Of a stretch of DNA of 21,235 nucleotides, positions 1 to 7,200 are shown piece by piece. Numbering within the stretch: the stretch's first letter is position 1; the number at the start of each line of letters is the position of its first letter. Under the pieces are notes generated by a model. That model did not search any database. It was not told the DNA's origin and worked only from the letters and a program-made list of their open reading frames with translations. The stretch covers positions 1 to 21,235 of the forward strand of contig CAKTYZ010000031.1 in the NCBI GenBank assembly GCA_934635225.1, written 5' to 3'. The DNA is from an uncultured Kiritimatiellota bacterium. Its GTDB lineage: Bacteria > Verrucomicrobiota > Kiritimatiellia > RFP12 > UBA1067. Both the position numbers and the translations under genes were made by a program.

Positions 1-374
1 TGCCGCGGCCTTCGCCGCCGGCCCGGACGGTACGGCGTCTGGCCGTGGAGCACGCCCATGTCGCCCGCCTCTATGTGATTGTAGAAAGTCTTCAGGTAGG
101 GGACCTCCCTGTCCGGCATCGCCTCCCTGATCATCATCCTCGCGTCGTACGGGGAGCGCCCGAGCTTCAGCACCGCGTGCCTGAAGAGGATGGCCATGCC
201 GACCGTGAGCCTCATGGGAGCGCCCATGTTGCTCCTGCCCTTGTTTATGGAGGCCCTTGCCCTGTCGACGTCGTGCTCCGGGCACGTCCAGCGGCTCCCC
301 CGCCTGGCGATGGGGGAGGCCGCCCCGCGCCTGAACTCGCGCCGCCACGTGGCGAACGGGATGTCCCTGCCTGG
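1..374 (-). pseudogene. Truncated transposase fragment, IS30-like, running off the left edge
   Basis: Read on the minus strand, an open frame runs from an in-frame TAG at 375-377 down to base 1 without a stop. Its first ATG (225-227) lies about 50 codons inside recognisable sequence, so the original 5' end is missing. The translation is rich in Arg and contains NKGRSNMGAPMRLT, then SPYDARMMIREAMPD, then TFYNHIEAGDMG, ending in a basic run. This resembles the segment of IS30-type transposases between the N-terminal helix-turn-helix and the DDE domain, where a WSPEQI-like helix is followed by a TIYRYI-like helix. The catalytic part would lie to the left of the window. The broken end abuts the promoter of the restriction operon on the opposite strand. 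I see no terminal inverted repeat. Transposase origin is fairly likely; the exact IS family is a guess. Confidence 0.5.
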
Positions 375-391
375 CTACTGGTTGGCGGGGG

Positions 392-420
392 TTTTCGAGA
401 AACACGATCTTTGGTATAAT
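392..420 (+). promoter_or_regulatory. Promoter of the restriction-modification operon (leaderless start)
   Basis: A perfect TATAAT at 415-420 is preceded by TGG, giving an extended -10. A weak -35 candidate, TTTTCG at 392-397, lies 17 bp upstream. Transcription should start about 7 nt after the -10, at or next to the ATG at 427, leaving no room for a Shine-Dalgarno. The message is therefore predicted to be leaderless. Confidence 0.75.
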
Positions 421-426
421 ACAAGC

Positions 427-1146
427 ATGCCTTTCCCCTATACAGATCTTGAATTTCAACGAAAGCTGAAGAGCGCCGCCGAGTTCTATTGGACAACCCG
501 GCAAAGGCAGGAGACGGCGCAAAGAAAGCGCGGCGCATCTGACGCTGGAACACGCGGCCAGGTCACGGGCGGTCGCCATCTTGACGGGTTTGCCAAGCTT
601 GTCGAGGAAGTCTGCATCAAGGCCCACTTCAAAAGATCTGAAATATTTTTCGACAGGGCAGTTCCCGTGCCGGGATACTATCGTCCGCAGAAAAACTGGG
701 ACGTGGTGGTTCTTCGGGACGGAAAACTTGTCGCGGCAATCGAGTTGAAATCGCAAAGCGGCAGTTTCGGCAACAACTTCAACAACCGTTCCGAAGAAGT
801 TCTTGGCGTGTCGCGCGATTTCTGGATGGCTTATCGCGAACGCGTGTTTGGCGTTGCAGAAGCTCCTTGGTTGGGCTATCTGTTCTTTCTTGAAGACTCC
901 CCCGCTTCCAATCGCGCGGTCGCGCTTGCCGACAGCCCCTTGCGGCCGCTTCGGGATTTCGAGGGCACGAGCTATCTCAAGCGATACGAGTTGCTCTGCG
1001 AACGCCTTGTTCTGGAACGAGACTATACGGCAACGGCACTCATCGTATCCGATAAGAAGACTGCTTCTGTTCGCGACGGAGGAACGTCCGTTGGTGCGGC
1101 ACGATTCTTTTTGTCCCTTTACAGCCACCTGATTTCAAGACCGTGA
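427..1146 (+). CDS. Type II restriction endonuclease, PaeR7I/XhoI family
   Basis: This 239-residue protein is predicted to cut double-stranded DNA at CTCGAG, the site known for XhoI and PaeR7I; specificity here is inferred from family membership. The family signature is strong: GTRGQVTGG followed by a DGF motif, YYRPQKNWD, ELKSQSGSFGNNFNNRSEE, and PWLGYLFFLEDS. The PD-(D/E)XK core is visible as Asp92 in NWDVVV and Glu106-x-Lys108 in IELKS. Length matches family members of about 240-250 residues. The frame is open further upstream (from 190), but I chose ATG 427 because homology begins there (MPFPYTDLEF) and a TATAAT box ends only 6 nt before it. Its last four bases overlap the methyltransferase start (GTGA), so the two are translationally coupled. 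Endonuclease-first order with a leaderless start is notable for a toxic enzyme. No controller (C) protein gene is present. Confidence 0.93.
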   Translation: MPFPYTDLEFQRKLKSAAEFYWTTRQRQETAQRKRGASDAGTRGQVTGGRHLDGFAKLVEEVCIKAHFKRSEIFFDRAVPVPGYYRPQKNWDVVVLRDGKLVAAIELKSQSGSFGNNFNNRSEEVLGVSRDFWMAYRERVFGVAEAPWLGYLFFLEDSPASNRAVALADSPLRPLRDFEGTSYLKRYELLCERLVLERDYTATALIVSDKKTASVRDGGTSVGAARFFLSLYSHLISRP

Positions 1147-2765
1147 AGCGACACGTCGCAGTTCCTGCACATCGAACGACAGGTGCCGTCTTCACCCGTC
1201 CGGAAGTTGTCGCATACATGATGCGCGAGGTCCGACGCGCCGGCGGCTTCCGGAAGTGGGGCGGCTTGCGGATCCTTGAGCCAAGCTGCGGCGACGGCGC
1301 GTTTGTCTTGCCGCTTGTCGATGCGCTGATAGAGGAGAATCCGTTCGACTGGCACAATGCGTCTCTTGACGGCTTCTTGACGGCATTCGACATTTCCGAG
1401 GAAAGCATTTCTCGTGTCCGCAAGTCTGTCAATTCCAGGCTTGAAGATGCGGGCTGCCCCGAAGAAGTCCGCGAACGGTTGCTGGACCGCTGGTTTTCCT
1501 GCGGGGATTTTCTTCTCCATGACTTCTGCGGCGCGCATTTTGACGTCGTGATTGGCAATCCGCCGTACATCCGCTTCGACAATCTCGCGCCCGAGAAGCA
1601 ACGAGCGTACAAGGCGAGGTTTTCCACGTTCACGGAGCGGTGCGACATCTACGTTCCTTTTTTCGAGCGGTCGCTGTCGCTGTTGTCGGAGCGTGGCGTT
1701 CTTTCGTTCATTTGCTCCAACAGGTTTGTCAGGAGCAGCTACGGCAGACGTCTTCGCCGGATGATCTGCGAGGCGTTCCATGTCGCGCTTTACCTGAACA
1801 TGGAACACGCGCAGCCTTTCGAGACAGAGGTGTCCGCATATCCGGCCATATACGTGGTCGACAGGCGTGTTGGACGCGCAACACATGCCGGCGAAATCGC
1901 CTCCATTGAAGACGGCGCGCTTTCGAAGTGCATGACCGGCGTTCCCTCGTCCTGCCTCTGCCGCTTTGACGAATGGTATGGCAATGACGAGCAATGGATT
2001 ACGACGGACAGCGCCGAACGCGAAAGGCTGGCGCGCATTGCCGATGCGCTTCCGACGATCGAGGAGTCCGGCGCAGGAACCGAAGTCGGCATAGGCGTGG
2101 CCTCCGGGGCCGACGAAATCTACATGGACCCGCAGAAGAAAGCCGAGCTCGAGCTATCCTGCCTGCTCCCTGTCGTGACGTCCGACGACATACGCGGCGG
2201 GGTCATCGAATGGGACAACCGGTACATGCTCAACCCGTACGACCACCAGGACGATCGGCAGATGCTTGACCTTGCGATGTTTCCGAAGGTCAACGCCTAT
2301 CTGAACCGCAACGCCGAGAAGCTGAAGTCCCGTTATTGCGCGAAGAAGCATCCCGACGCATGGTACAGGACGCTGGACAGGATCAAGTACAGCACGCTGA
2401 AGGCCGCGAAGATCCTTCTGCCGGACATCCAGCGGGGCGGGAACGTCGCGTTGGACGAGCGAGGAGAATACTATCCGCACCACAACGTCTATTGGATTGC
2501 GTCGAAGACCTGGAACCTGAAGGCTTTGTGCGTCATCATGCGCAGTTCGTTCGTCACGGAGCAGGTGAGGCGCGTTTCGGCGCAGATGAGGGGAGGCAGC
2601 ATCCGCTATCAGGCACAGACCCTCAGGAACGTGCACATCCCGGCATGGAGCAGCCTTGACGCGCAGGATGTCGATTCGCTCGTCTGCCTTTACGGCGAAC
2701 GGGATGTTGCGAAGATCGACATCTGTGTGGAAAAGGTCGTTTCAAAGGCCTTCGGTGTCGATTGA
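1143..2765 (+). CDS. Type II DNA adenine-N6 methyltransferase (cognate of the PaeR7I/XhoI-like nuclease)
   Basis: This 540-residue enzyme should transfer a methyl group from S-adenosylmethionine to adenine N6, most likely in CTCGAG, protecting host DNA from the adjacent nuclease. The AdoMet-binding motif I is EPSCGDGAF (from Glu46), and the catalytic motif IV is NPPY at 139-142, as in gamma-type N6-adenine methyltransferases of the Eco57I/TaqI class. The C-terminal half is the probable target-recognition region and ends with a GGSIRYQAQTLRNVHIP segment typical of these enzymes. The start is GTG 1143, overlapping the endonuclease stop by 4 nt. Size agrees with the roughly 530-residue M.PaeR7I type. 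A CTCGAG site lies inside the gene at 2148-2153. The last codons and stop form part of a 27-nt inverted repeat whose second arm lies 50 bp downstream. Confidence 0.92.
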   Translation: MKRHVAVPAHRTTGAVFTRPEVVAYMMREVRRAGGFRKWGGLRILEPSCGDGAFVLPLVDALIEENPFDWHNASLDGFLTAFDISEESISRVRKSVNSRLEDAGCPEEVRERLLDRWFSCGDFLLHDFCGAHFDVVIGNPPYIRFDNLAPEKQRAYKARFSTFTERCDIYVPFFERSLSLLSERGVLSFICSNRFVRSSYGRRLRRMICEAFHVALYLNMEHAQPFETEVSAYPAIYVVDRRVGRATHAGEIASIEDGALSKCMTGVPSSCLCRFDEWYGNDEQWITTDSAERERLARIADALPTIEESGAGTEVGIGVASGADEIYMDPQKKAELELSCLLPVVTSDDIRGGVIEWDNRYMLNPYDHQDDRQMLDLAMFPKVNAYLNRNAEKLKSRYCAKKHPDAWYRTLDRIKYSTLKAAKILLPDIQRGGNVALDERGEYYPHHNVYWIASKTWNLKALCVIMRSSFVTEQVRRVSAQMRGGSIRYQAQTLRNVHIPAWSSLDAQDVDSLVCLYGERDVAKIDICVEKVVSKAFGVD

Positions 2766-2860
2766 AAAATCAAGTGGGCAGGGGCGACGGACGGTCGGCA
2801 AAGGCCGCTTTCCCCATGTCCGCCCCGTTTCTTCCCTGCCCACTTACTTTTTCAATCGAC
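2757..2860. repeat. Long inverted repeat spanning the methyltransferase stop codon
   Basis: The left arm is 2757-2783 and the right arm 2834-2860. Each is 27 nt and 25 positions are complementary; the two mismatches are adjacent. The left arm begins GTCGATTGAAAAA and includes the methyltransferase stop TGA (2763-2765). The 50-nt interior has weaker pairing of its own (GGGGCGACGGAC near 2781 with GTCCGCCCC near 2818). The RNA would form a very stable hairpin ending in a U-rich stretch on its 3' side, so it could end transcription or block 3' exonucleases. It could also be a short palindromic mobile element or a fold-back duplication of the gene end. Confidence 0.8.
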
Positions 2861-2883
2861 GCAAAAATCCGGGATAAGGGTGT

Positions 2884-2922
2884 AGAGGTTCGGTCCTGGA
2901 ATATCTCCAGTTTTTGACCTCT
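2884..2922 (+). terminator. Nested hairpin with T-run, possible terminator of the restriction-modification operon
   Basis: An outer pair AGAGGT (2884-2889) / ACCTCT (2917-2922) encloses an inner stem CTGGA (2896-2900) / TCCAG (2906-2910) with a 5-nt loop, followed directly by TTTTT at 2911-2915. This has the form of a weak rho-independent terminator reading rightwards. The stem is only 5 bp, so confidence is limited. Confidence 0.4.
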
Positions 2923-2986
2923 GAAATGAGTCGTATGCCTGATTTCATTGAGCGGGACGAGTTTTCGGAAGTGAAATAAGCGAAAA

Positions 2987-3050
2987 GTCGGTTCCACTTG
3001 CTGGGTGTGGTATAATGCCACGTGCAAACAAACCACCAAGGGGAACCGAC
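2987..3050. repeat. 18-bp inverted repeat bracketing a promoter
   Basis: The arms 2987-3004 (starting GTCGGTTCC) and 3033-3050 (ending GGAACCGAC) are complementary at 16 of 18 positions and separated by 28 bp. The centre holds an extended -10 promoter. The right arm holds the ribosome binding site AAGGGG of the small ORF at 3051. Because the left arm lies upstream of the expected transcript start, the symmetry should act as DNA, for example as a regulator or transposase binding site, rather than as an RNA hairpin. Confidence 0.7.
3008..3016 (+). promoter_or_regulatory. Extended -10 promoter inside the inverted repeat
   Basis: TGG immediately precedes TATAAT at 3011-3016. No good -35 hexamer is found at 16-18 bp, so recognition would depend on the extended -10 or on a protein bound at the flanking repeats. 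The transcript would start near 3023 and lead into the ATG at 3051. Confidence 0.6.
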
Positions 3051-3179
3051 ATGGGAAATGATAGCATAATTGCCTTCAGAACGCGAGAGCAGCTTAGAAA
3101 ATACCTGGGGATATTTTCTCCCGGTCCCTGTTTCCAGCACTCAACGCAAATACCACTTTGCATTCACTTCTGGAAATGA
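3051..3179 (+). CDS. Small ORF of 42 codons, probable remnant of a lost gene
   Basis: The ORF has good start signals: an extended -10 about 35 nt upstream and an AAGGGG ribosome binding site at 3038-3043, 7 nt before ATG 3051. It begins MGNDSIIAFRTREQLRKY and ends in the unpromising stretch IPLCIHFWK. I recognise no family. Good initiation signals in front of a protein too short to fold suggest that the 5' end of a longer gene, perhaps from an insertion sequence, was left when the rest was deleted. The join may lie near 3119-3130, where the sequence loses its protein-like character. It could instead be a genuine short peptide or leader. The following 70 bp to the next promoter contain nothing else I can name. 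Confidence 0.3.
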   Translation: MGNDSIIAFRTREQLRKYLGIFSPGPCFQHSTQIPLCIHFWK

Positions 3180-3212
3180 CCTTTCCAAAGGCCCCCATTT
3201 CGCCGTCTGGGA

Positions 3213-3242
3213 TTGACGGGATTCGGCCATCTTTGATAATAT
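3213..3242 (+). promoter_or_regulatory. Promoter of the alpha/beta hydrolase gene (near-leaderless)
   Basis: The -35 is TTGACG (3213-3218) and the -10 is TAATAT (3237-3242) with TGA just before it; the spacer is 18 bp. The start site would fall about 3249, only 2 nt before ATG 3251. No Shine-Dalgarno is possible, so translation is probably leaderless. Confidence 0.7.
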
Positions 3243-3250
3243 ATAACACC

Positions 3251-4123
3251 ATGAAACTGAAAAATCCTTCTGTTTTTGCCTTGAGAAGGGCGGTTCTCGT
3301 CCTGTCGCTTGGGATTGCGTCTGCGGGTGCGGGCGAGACGGCGGTTCGCCGCGACATTCCGTATCTTTCGGATGAGGCTCTTGCGTCGGCATCTGCCTAT
3401 CAGAAGGAACGCTGTCGGCTCGACATGTATGTCCCGAAGGGAGAAACGGGGTTCCCGACCGTCGTGTGGTTCCATGGGGGCGGACTCGTCGGCGGCAAGA
3501 AGCATTTTATCCGAATTGACGAGAAAATCGCCCAAGTTGCCGCGAATTACCGTTTTCTGCAGAAGGACGGGAGCGTGACGGGGGATGACTGCATTGATGA
3601 CGCGGCGGCGGCCGTCGTCTGGACGCTGAAGAACGTCGCGGCGTTCGGCGGCGACCCGAAGAAGGTGTTCGTGAGCGGCATGTCGGCGGGCGGCTACCTG
3701 ACGATGATGGTCGGCATGGATCCCTCGCGGCTCGGGAAATACGGATTCAAGCCGACCGATCTCGCCGGGATTGCGCCTGTCTCGGGGCAGGCGACCAAGC
3801 ATTTCAACGTGCGGGCGTTTTCCGGAGACCTTACTCCCCAGTATCTGCCCGTAATCGACCGGCTGGCTCCGCTTTCGTTCTGCTCCAAGAACCTGCCGCC
3901 GCTCGTGGACATTTGCGGCGAGCCGCCGTGGGAGTGGCCTTGTCGCGCCGAAGAGAACCGACTCCTCGTGGCGACTTGCACGGCGCTCGGACACAAGGCG
4001 GCTTGTTTTGTGTCGTGCGCATTTTGTGACCATGGCCGCACCCAGACCGCATCTTATCCGTACATCGAAATGTTCATTCGCGGAAGCATCCCCCCGACGC
4101 CGGTCTCATCGCTCGCACGGTGA
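3251..4123 (+). CDS. Exported alpha/beta hydrolase (HSL/carboxylesterase-like)
   Basis: The 290-residue protein starts with a basic N-terminus and hydrophobic run (RRAVLVLSLGIASAGAG), consistent with a signal peptide cleaved near residue 28. The alpha/beta hydrolase fold is shown by the oxyanion motif HGGG at His75, the nucleophile elbow GMSAGG with Ser145, and the catalytic His261 in CDHGRT. Secreted relatives act as esterases or acylaminoacyl/lipase-like enzymes on ester or acetyl groups; the substrate cannot be read from sequence. The usual GDRD-type acid loop before the EWPxRAEEN motif reads GEPPWEW here, so the canonical acidic Asp is absent and Glu224 or another residue would have to replace it. 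The stretch after HGGG also looks slightly rearranged compared with relatives. Start 3251 is chosen from the promoter position and signal peptide; the frame is open from 3158 but nothing there is protein-like. It has its own promoter. Confidence 0.85.
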   Translation: MKLKNPSVFALRRAVLVLSLGIASAGAGETAVRRDIPYLSDEALASASAYQKERCRLDMYVPKGETGFPTVVWFHGGGLVGGKKHFIRIDEKIAQVAANYRFLQKDGSVTGDDCIDDAAAAVVWTLKNVAAFGGDPKKVFVSGMSAGGYLTMMVGMDPSRLGKYGFKPTDLAGIAPVSGQATKHFNVRAFSGDLTPQYLPVIDRLAPLSFCSKNLPPLVDICGEPPWEWPCRAEENRLLVATCTALGHKAACFVSCAFCDHGRTQTASYPYIEMFIRGSIPPTPVSSLAR

Positions 4124-4125
4124 AT

Positions 4126-4142
4126 CCGTGGCCAAACCGCGG
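4126..4142 (+). terminator. Small GC hairpin after the hydrolase gene
   Basis: CCGTGG (4126-4131) can pair with CCGCGG (4137-4142) around a 5-nt loop, followed by the moderately T-rich TTGTACCTTGTT. It starts 3 nt after the hydrolase stop. The position suits a weak terminator, but there is no continuous T-run. Confidence 0.3.
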
Positions 4143-4176
4143 TTGTACCTTGTTCGTCCCTTCTTGCAGATTCTGC

Positions 4177-4206
4177 TTGCATTTTCGGAAAAGTCTCTGC
4201 TATAAT
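4177..4206 (+). promoter_or_regulatory. Promoter of the giant exported-protein operon
   Basis: TTGCAT at 4177-4182 and TATAAT at 4201-4206 are separated by 18 bp, with TGC before the -10. The transcript would start near 4213 and have a leader of about 59 nt before ATG 4272. Confidence 0.8.
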
Positions 4207-4217
4207 GCCGTGCAGAA

Positions 4218-4240
4218 CGTTGGGAATCAGGTTTCCAACG
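4218..4240 (+). promoter_or_regulatory. Stem-loop in the 5' leader of the giant-protein operon
   Basis: CGTTGG (4218-4223) pairs with CCAACG (4235-4240), extended inward by three weaker pairs around a 5-nt loop. It begins about 5 nt after the predicted transcript start, so it may stabilise the mRNA 5' end. The ribosome binding site AAGGA (4260-4264) lies outside it. No known riboswitch is recognised. Confidence 0.45.
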
Positions 4241-4271
4241 ACAACAAAACGATTAAGCGAAGGATGAACAA

Positions 4272-7200
4272 ATGAAACGCATACTTATGTCAATCGTTGC
4301 CATGCTTGCGGTTCTCGCGGCGCATGCGCAGGAGAGGATCATGGTCATCGGCGATTCGATTACCGGACACGCGATGAACCTGTCCGAAGGCTACAAGCAC
4401 CAGTTCGCGTCGGCGCTTTCCGCCGTCGGCGTTTCCGAAGAGGAGGTCAAGCTGGTGCCGCTCGGCGGTTCGGGTCAGCGAACCTCCACATGGCCAAGCA
4501 TTCTTGCGGACGCGCGCAGTTCGTTTACGCTGGACATTCCTTCTGTGGATGTCGCGGCAGAATTGAACGCCGGGTGCGACAAGCTGATCGTCTTTCTCGG
4601 CATGAATGACATGATCTTTCATGAGGTGACGGCGGACAATCCCGAGAGATTCGCGGAGAACCTGCAGACTCTCATCGACAAGATCAAGGAGCGCACGACC
4701 TACAAGAAGCTGTATCTGGCGACGCCGACATTCTACGGCGAGGAGCCGGAGACCTACTGCAACAAGGTCATGGACACGCTTGCCGCCGTCCAGATTCCGC
4801 AGGTTGCCGCAGCGAACGACGCGGAAGTGCTTGACATCCGATCGTCATTCCGCACATGGTGGCGCATGGGCCGCATGAGCGGAGACGGCTTTCGCATGAC
4901 GCAGGACTACATCCATCCGAATGGCGCAGGGCATTTCGCGATTGCGCTTGCCATTCTAAGGGCCCTCGGCTACACGGAAGCCGCGTCTAACTGGGAAACG
5001 ACAAAGGCCGCCGGGTTCTTCGGCGCGGCGGTCGGCGGTGCGGCGGGGTTCTCGGCTTATGTCAGGCAGACGGCCGACGTCCTCACGTTCAAGGGGTTCG
5101 CGAATGCCGACCTTGCTTCCGTCGAGGTTCGCGGTTGGGTGCCGGCGCAATCCGTCTCGGGTACGGAGTTTGAGATCGCCGTACCGGTCAAATGGTATGA
5201 TTCCGCCTACACCTTCAAGCTGGCGGCTGTTTTTGCGGACGGAACGACGGTTGTCCGCAGTTTCAGAGTCGGCACGCCGTGGCAGGTGAAGACGGGGATT
5301 GACGACTATTCGGCTCATGACGATTACTCGTATCACCATCCGGTGACGGGCTTTCACGCGGATGCCGAATCCGCGCACTATCTGGCCTATGACAATGAAC
5401 TGGTTTCGGGCAAGAAGTTCGCGGAGGTGTTCGGTGACGCGCGGCCCTATTGGCCCAATGCGGACCATTTCGGCGAAGGGGCCGATTCGCTTGACTTCAC
5501 GACAATGACGGCTTCGCGGCGCCTTGAGGCCTGTTATGCCATGCGCAGGCTTTACGTGTCTGCGGACAAGACCGTGCAGATGACGATCTCCTGCAAGGCG
5601 CAGTCTGGAAGTCAGCGGATAATCGCGTTTCTGGACGGCGAGGAGGTCTTTGCCGCCTCTCTTGGAGCGGGAAAATCGGCCGACGCGGAACTCGTGTTGA
5701 CGGCCGGTGAGCATGAGTTCGTCATCAAGGCCGTTCAGGCCACGAACTGCTTTCAGGCGAGTGTGGCGTTTTCGCCGCTTGTCGGTGTCGATGCGGCGAC
5801 ATCCGGGTCCGGCGACGCGCAGCCGATGCTGTGCACGGGTGGCGATCAGGTGGATTCGTTTGACGGATGCAATGTGCATCGGTTCGTGAAAGACGGCGTG
5901 CTGACGGTCATCAAAAGCGGAACGGCCGAGTTGTTGCTCGTTGGCGGCGGCGGCGGCGGTTCAGGTTCGGGCGGCTGTTCCGGCGGCGGCGGCGCGGGCG
6001 GCGTACTGCATCTTGGAAGCGTGCAGCTTTCGCCTGGCGCGTATGCCGTGTCGATTGGCGCGGGCGGCGCGTCGGGCCTGAACGGCGGCGACACGGCCTT
6101 TGCCGGATTTGTCGCGATTGGCGGCGGCGCGGGTGGCGTCAAGACGGTGGGCGCTGCCGGCGGTTCGGGCGGCGGCGGCAGCGGCAAGGCAAGTCCAAGC
6201 GAGACGGCGACCTACGCGGGCGGCGCCGCGACCGAGGGGCAGGGCCACCCCGGCGGAGCCTCCTTGGCGGGAACCCCCAACGCGGGATTGAACCGTTACG
6301 CGGCGGGCGGCGGCGGCGGCGCGGGCGGACGCGGCGGCGACTCAAAACCCGACACGCGCGTTTCGGGCGATGGCGGTCCGGGGCTTTCCTTTACGCAGTT
6401 TAATGCGCAAGGCGCGGAGGAGTGGTTCGCTGCCGGCGGCGGTGGCGGCGGCTCCTATCGCAAGTCCGTCAAGGCTGGTGCGGGCGGTACGGGCGGCGGC
6501 GGCGCCGGTGCGTATAGCTTGTCGGATTCTCTCGATTCGGGCGAAGCGGGCACGACTCCCGGTTCGGGCGGTGGCGGCGGGTCCTTCATTTGGCGCGCCG
6601 ACATGTCGCCCGATTGGCGCGATACGCCTGGCGGGAATGGCGCGGATGGCATTCTGATCGTCAAGTATCAGGCGAATGCGGCGCATGATTCGATTCAGGC
6701 GGAAGGCGGCGACGAAATAATCAAGCAGGATGGTTATGTGACTCATGTCTTCCGAAATGACGGCGTGTTTACGGCCAATCGGCTTGGTGAACTCGAACTG
6801 CTCGTCGTGGGCGGCGGCGGTGGCGGCGGGACGTCGGGCGGCGGCGGCGCGGGCGGACTCGTCTATTCGGCCAAGTATGTGATGACCGAGACGGAGTTTG
6901 CCGTTCATGTCGGCGCGGGCGGAGCTGGCGCGGAAATTGAGGGCACGAAGGCGTTTAACGGGGAAGACTCGCGGTTTGGTCCCGTCATCGCCTTCGGCGG
7001 CGGTGCCGGAGGGTGTTATAGCGGTCAAATGAAGGGCGCTGCCGGCGGCTCGGGCGGTGGTGGCGCGGGGCGGGTAAACGATCCGCGCTCCTACGTAGGC
7101 GGCACGAGCGTTGCGGGGCAAGGCTTCGCGGGCGGCTCGGGTTGTGCGATGAAGTCATCGCAGTCGTATTCCGGCGGCGGTGGCGGCGGTGGTGCCGGCG

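Noticed and set aside
45..419. A 124-codon + strand open frame near the left edge.
   Set aside because: Pro/Arg/His-rich without motifs; the minus strand here reads as a transposase fragment.
190..426. An upstream in-frame extension of the endonuclease gene.
   Set aside because: It runs antisense through the transposase fragment, and the promoter -10 at 415-420 lies inside it; homology begins at 427.
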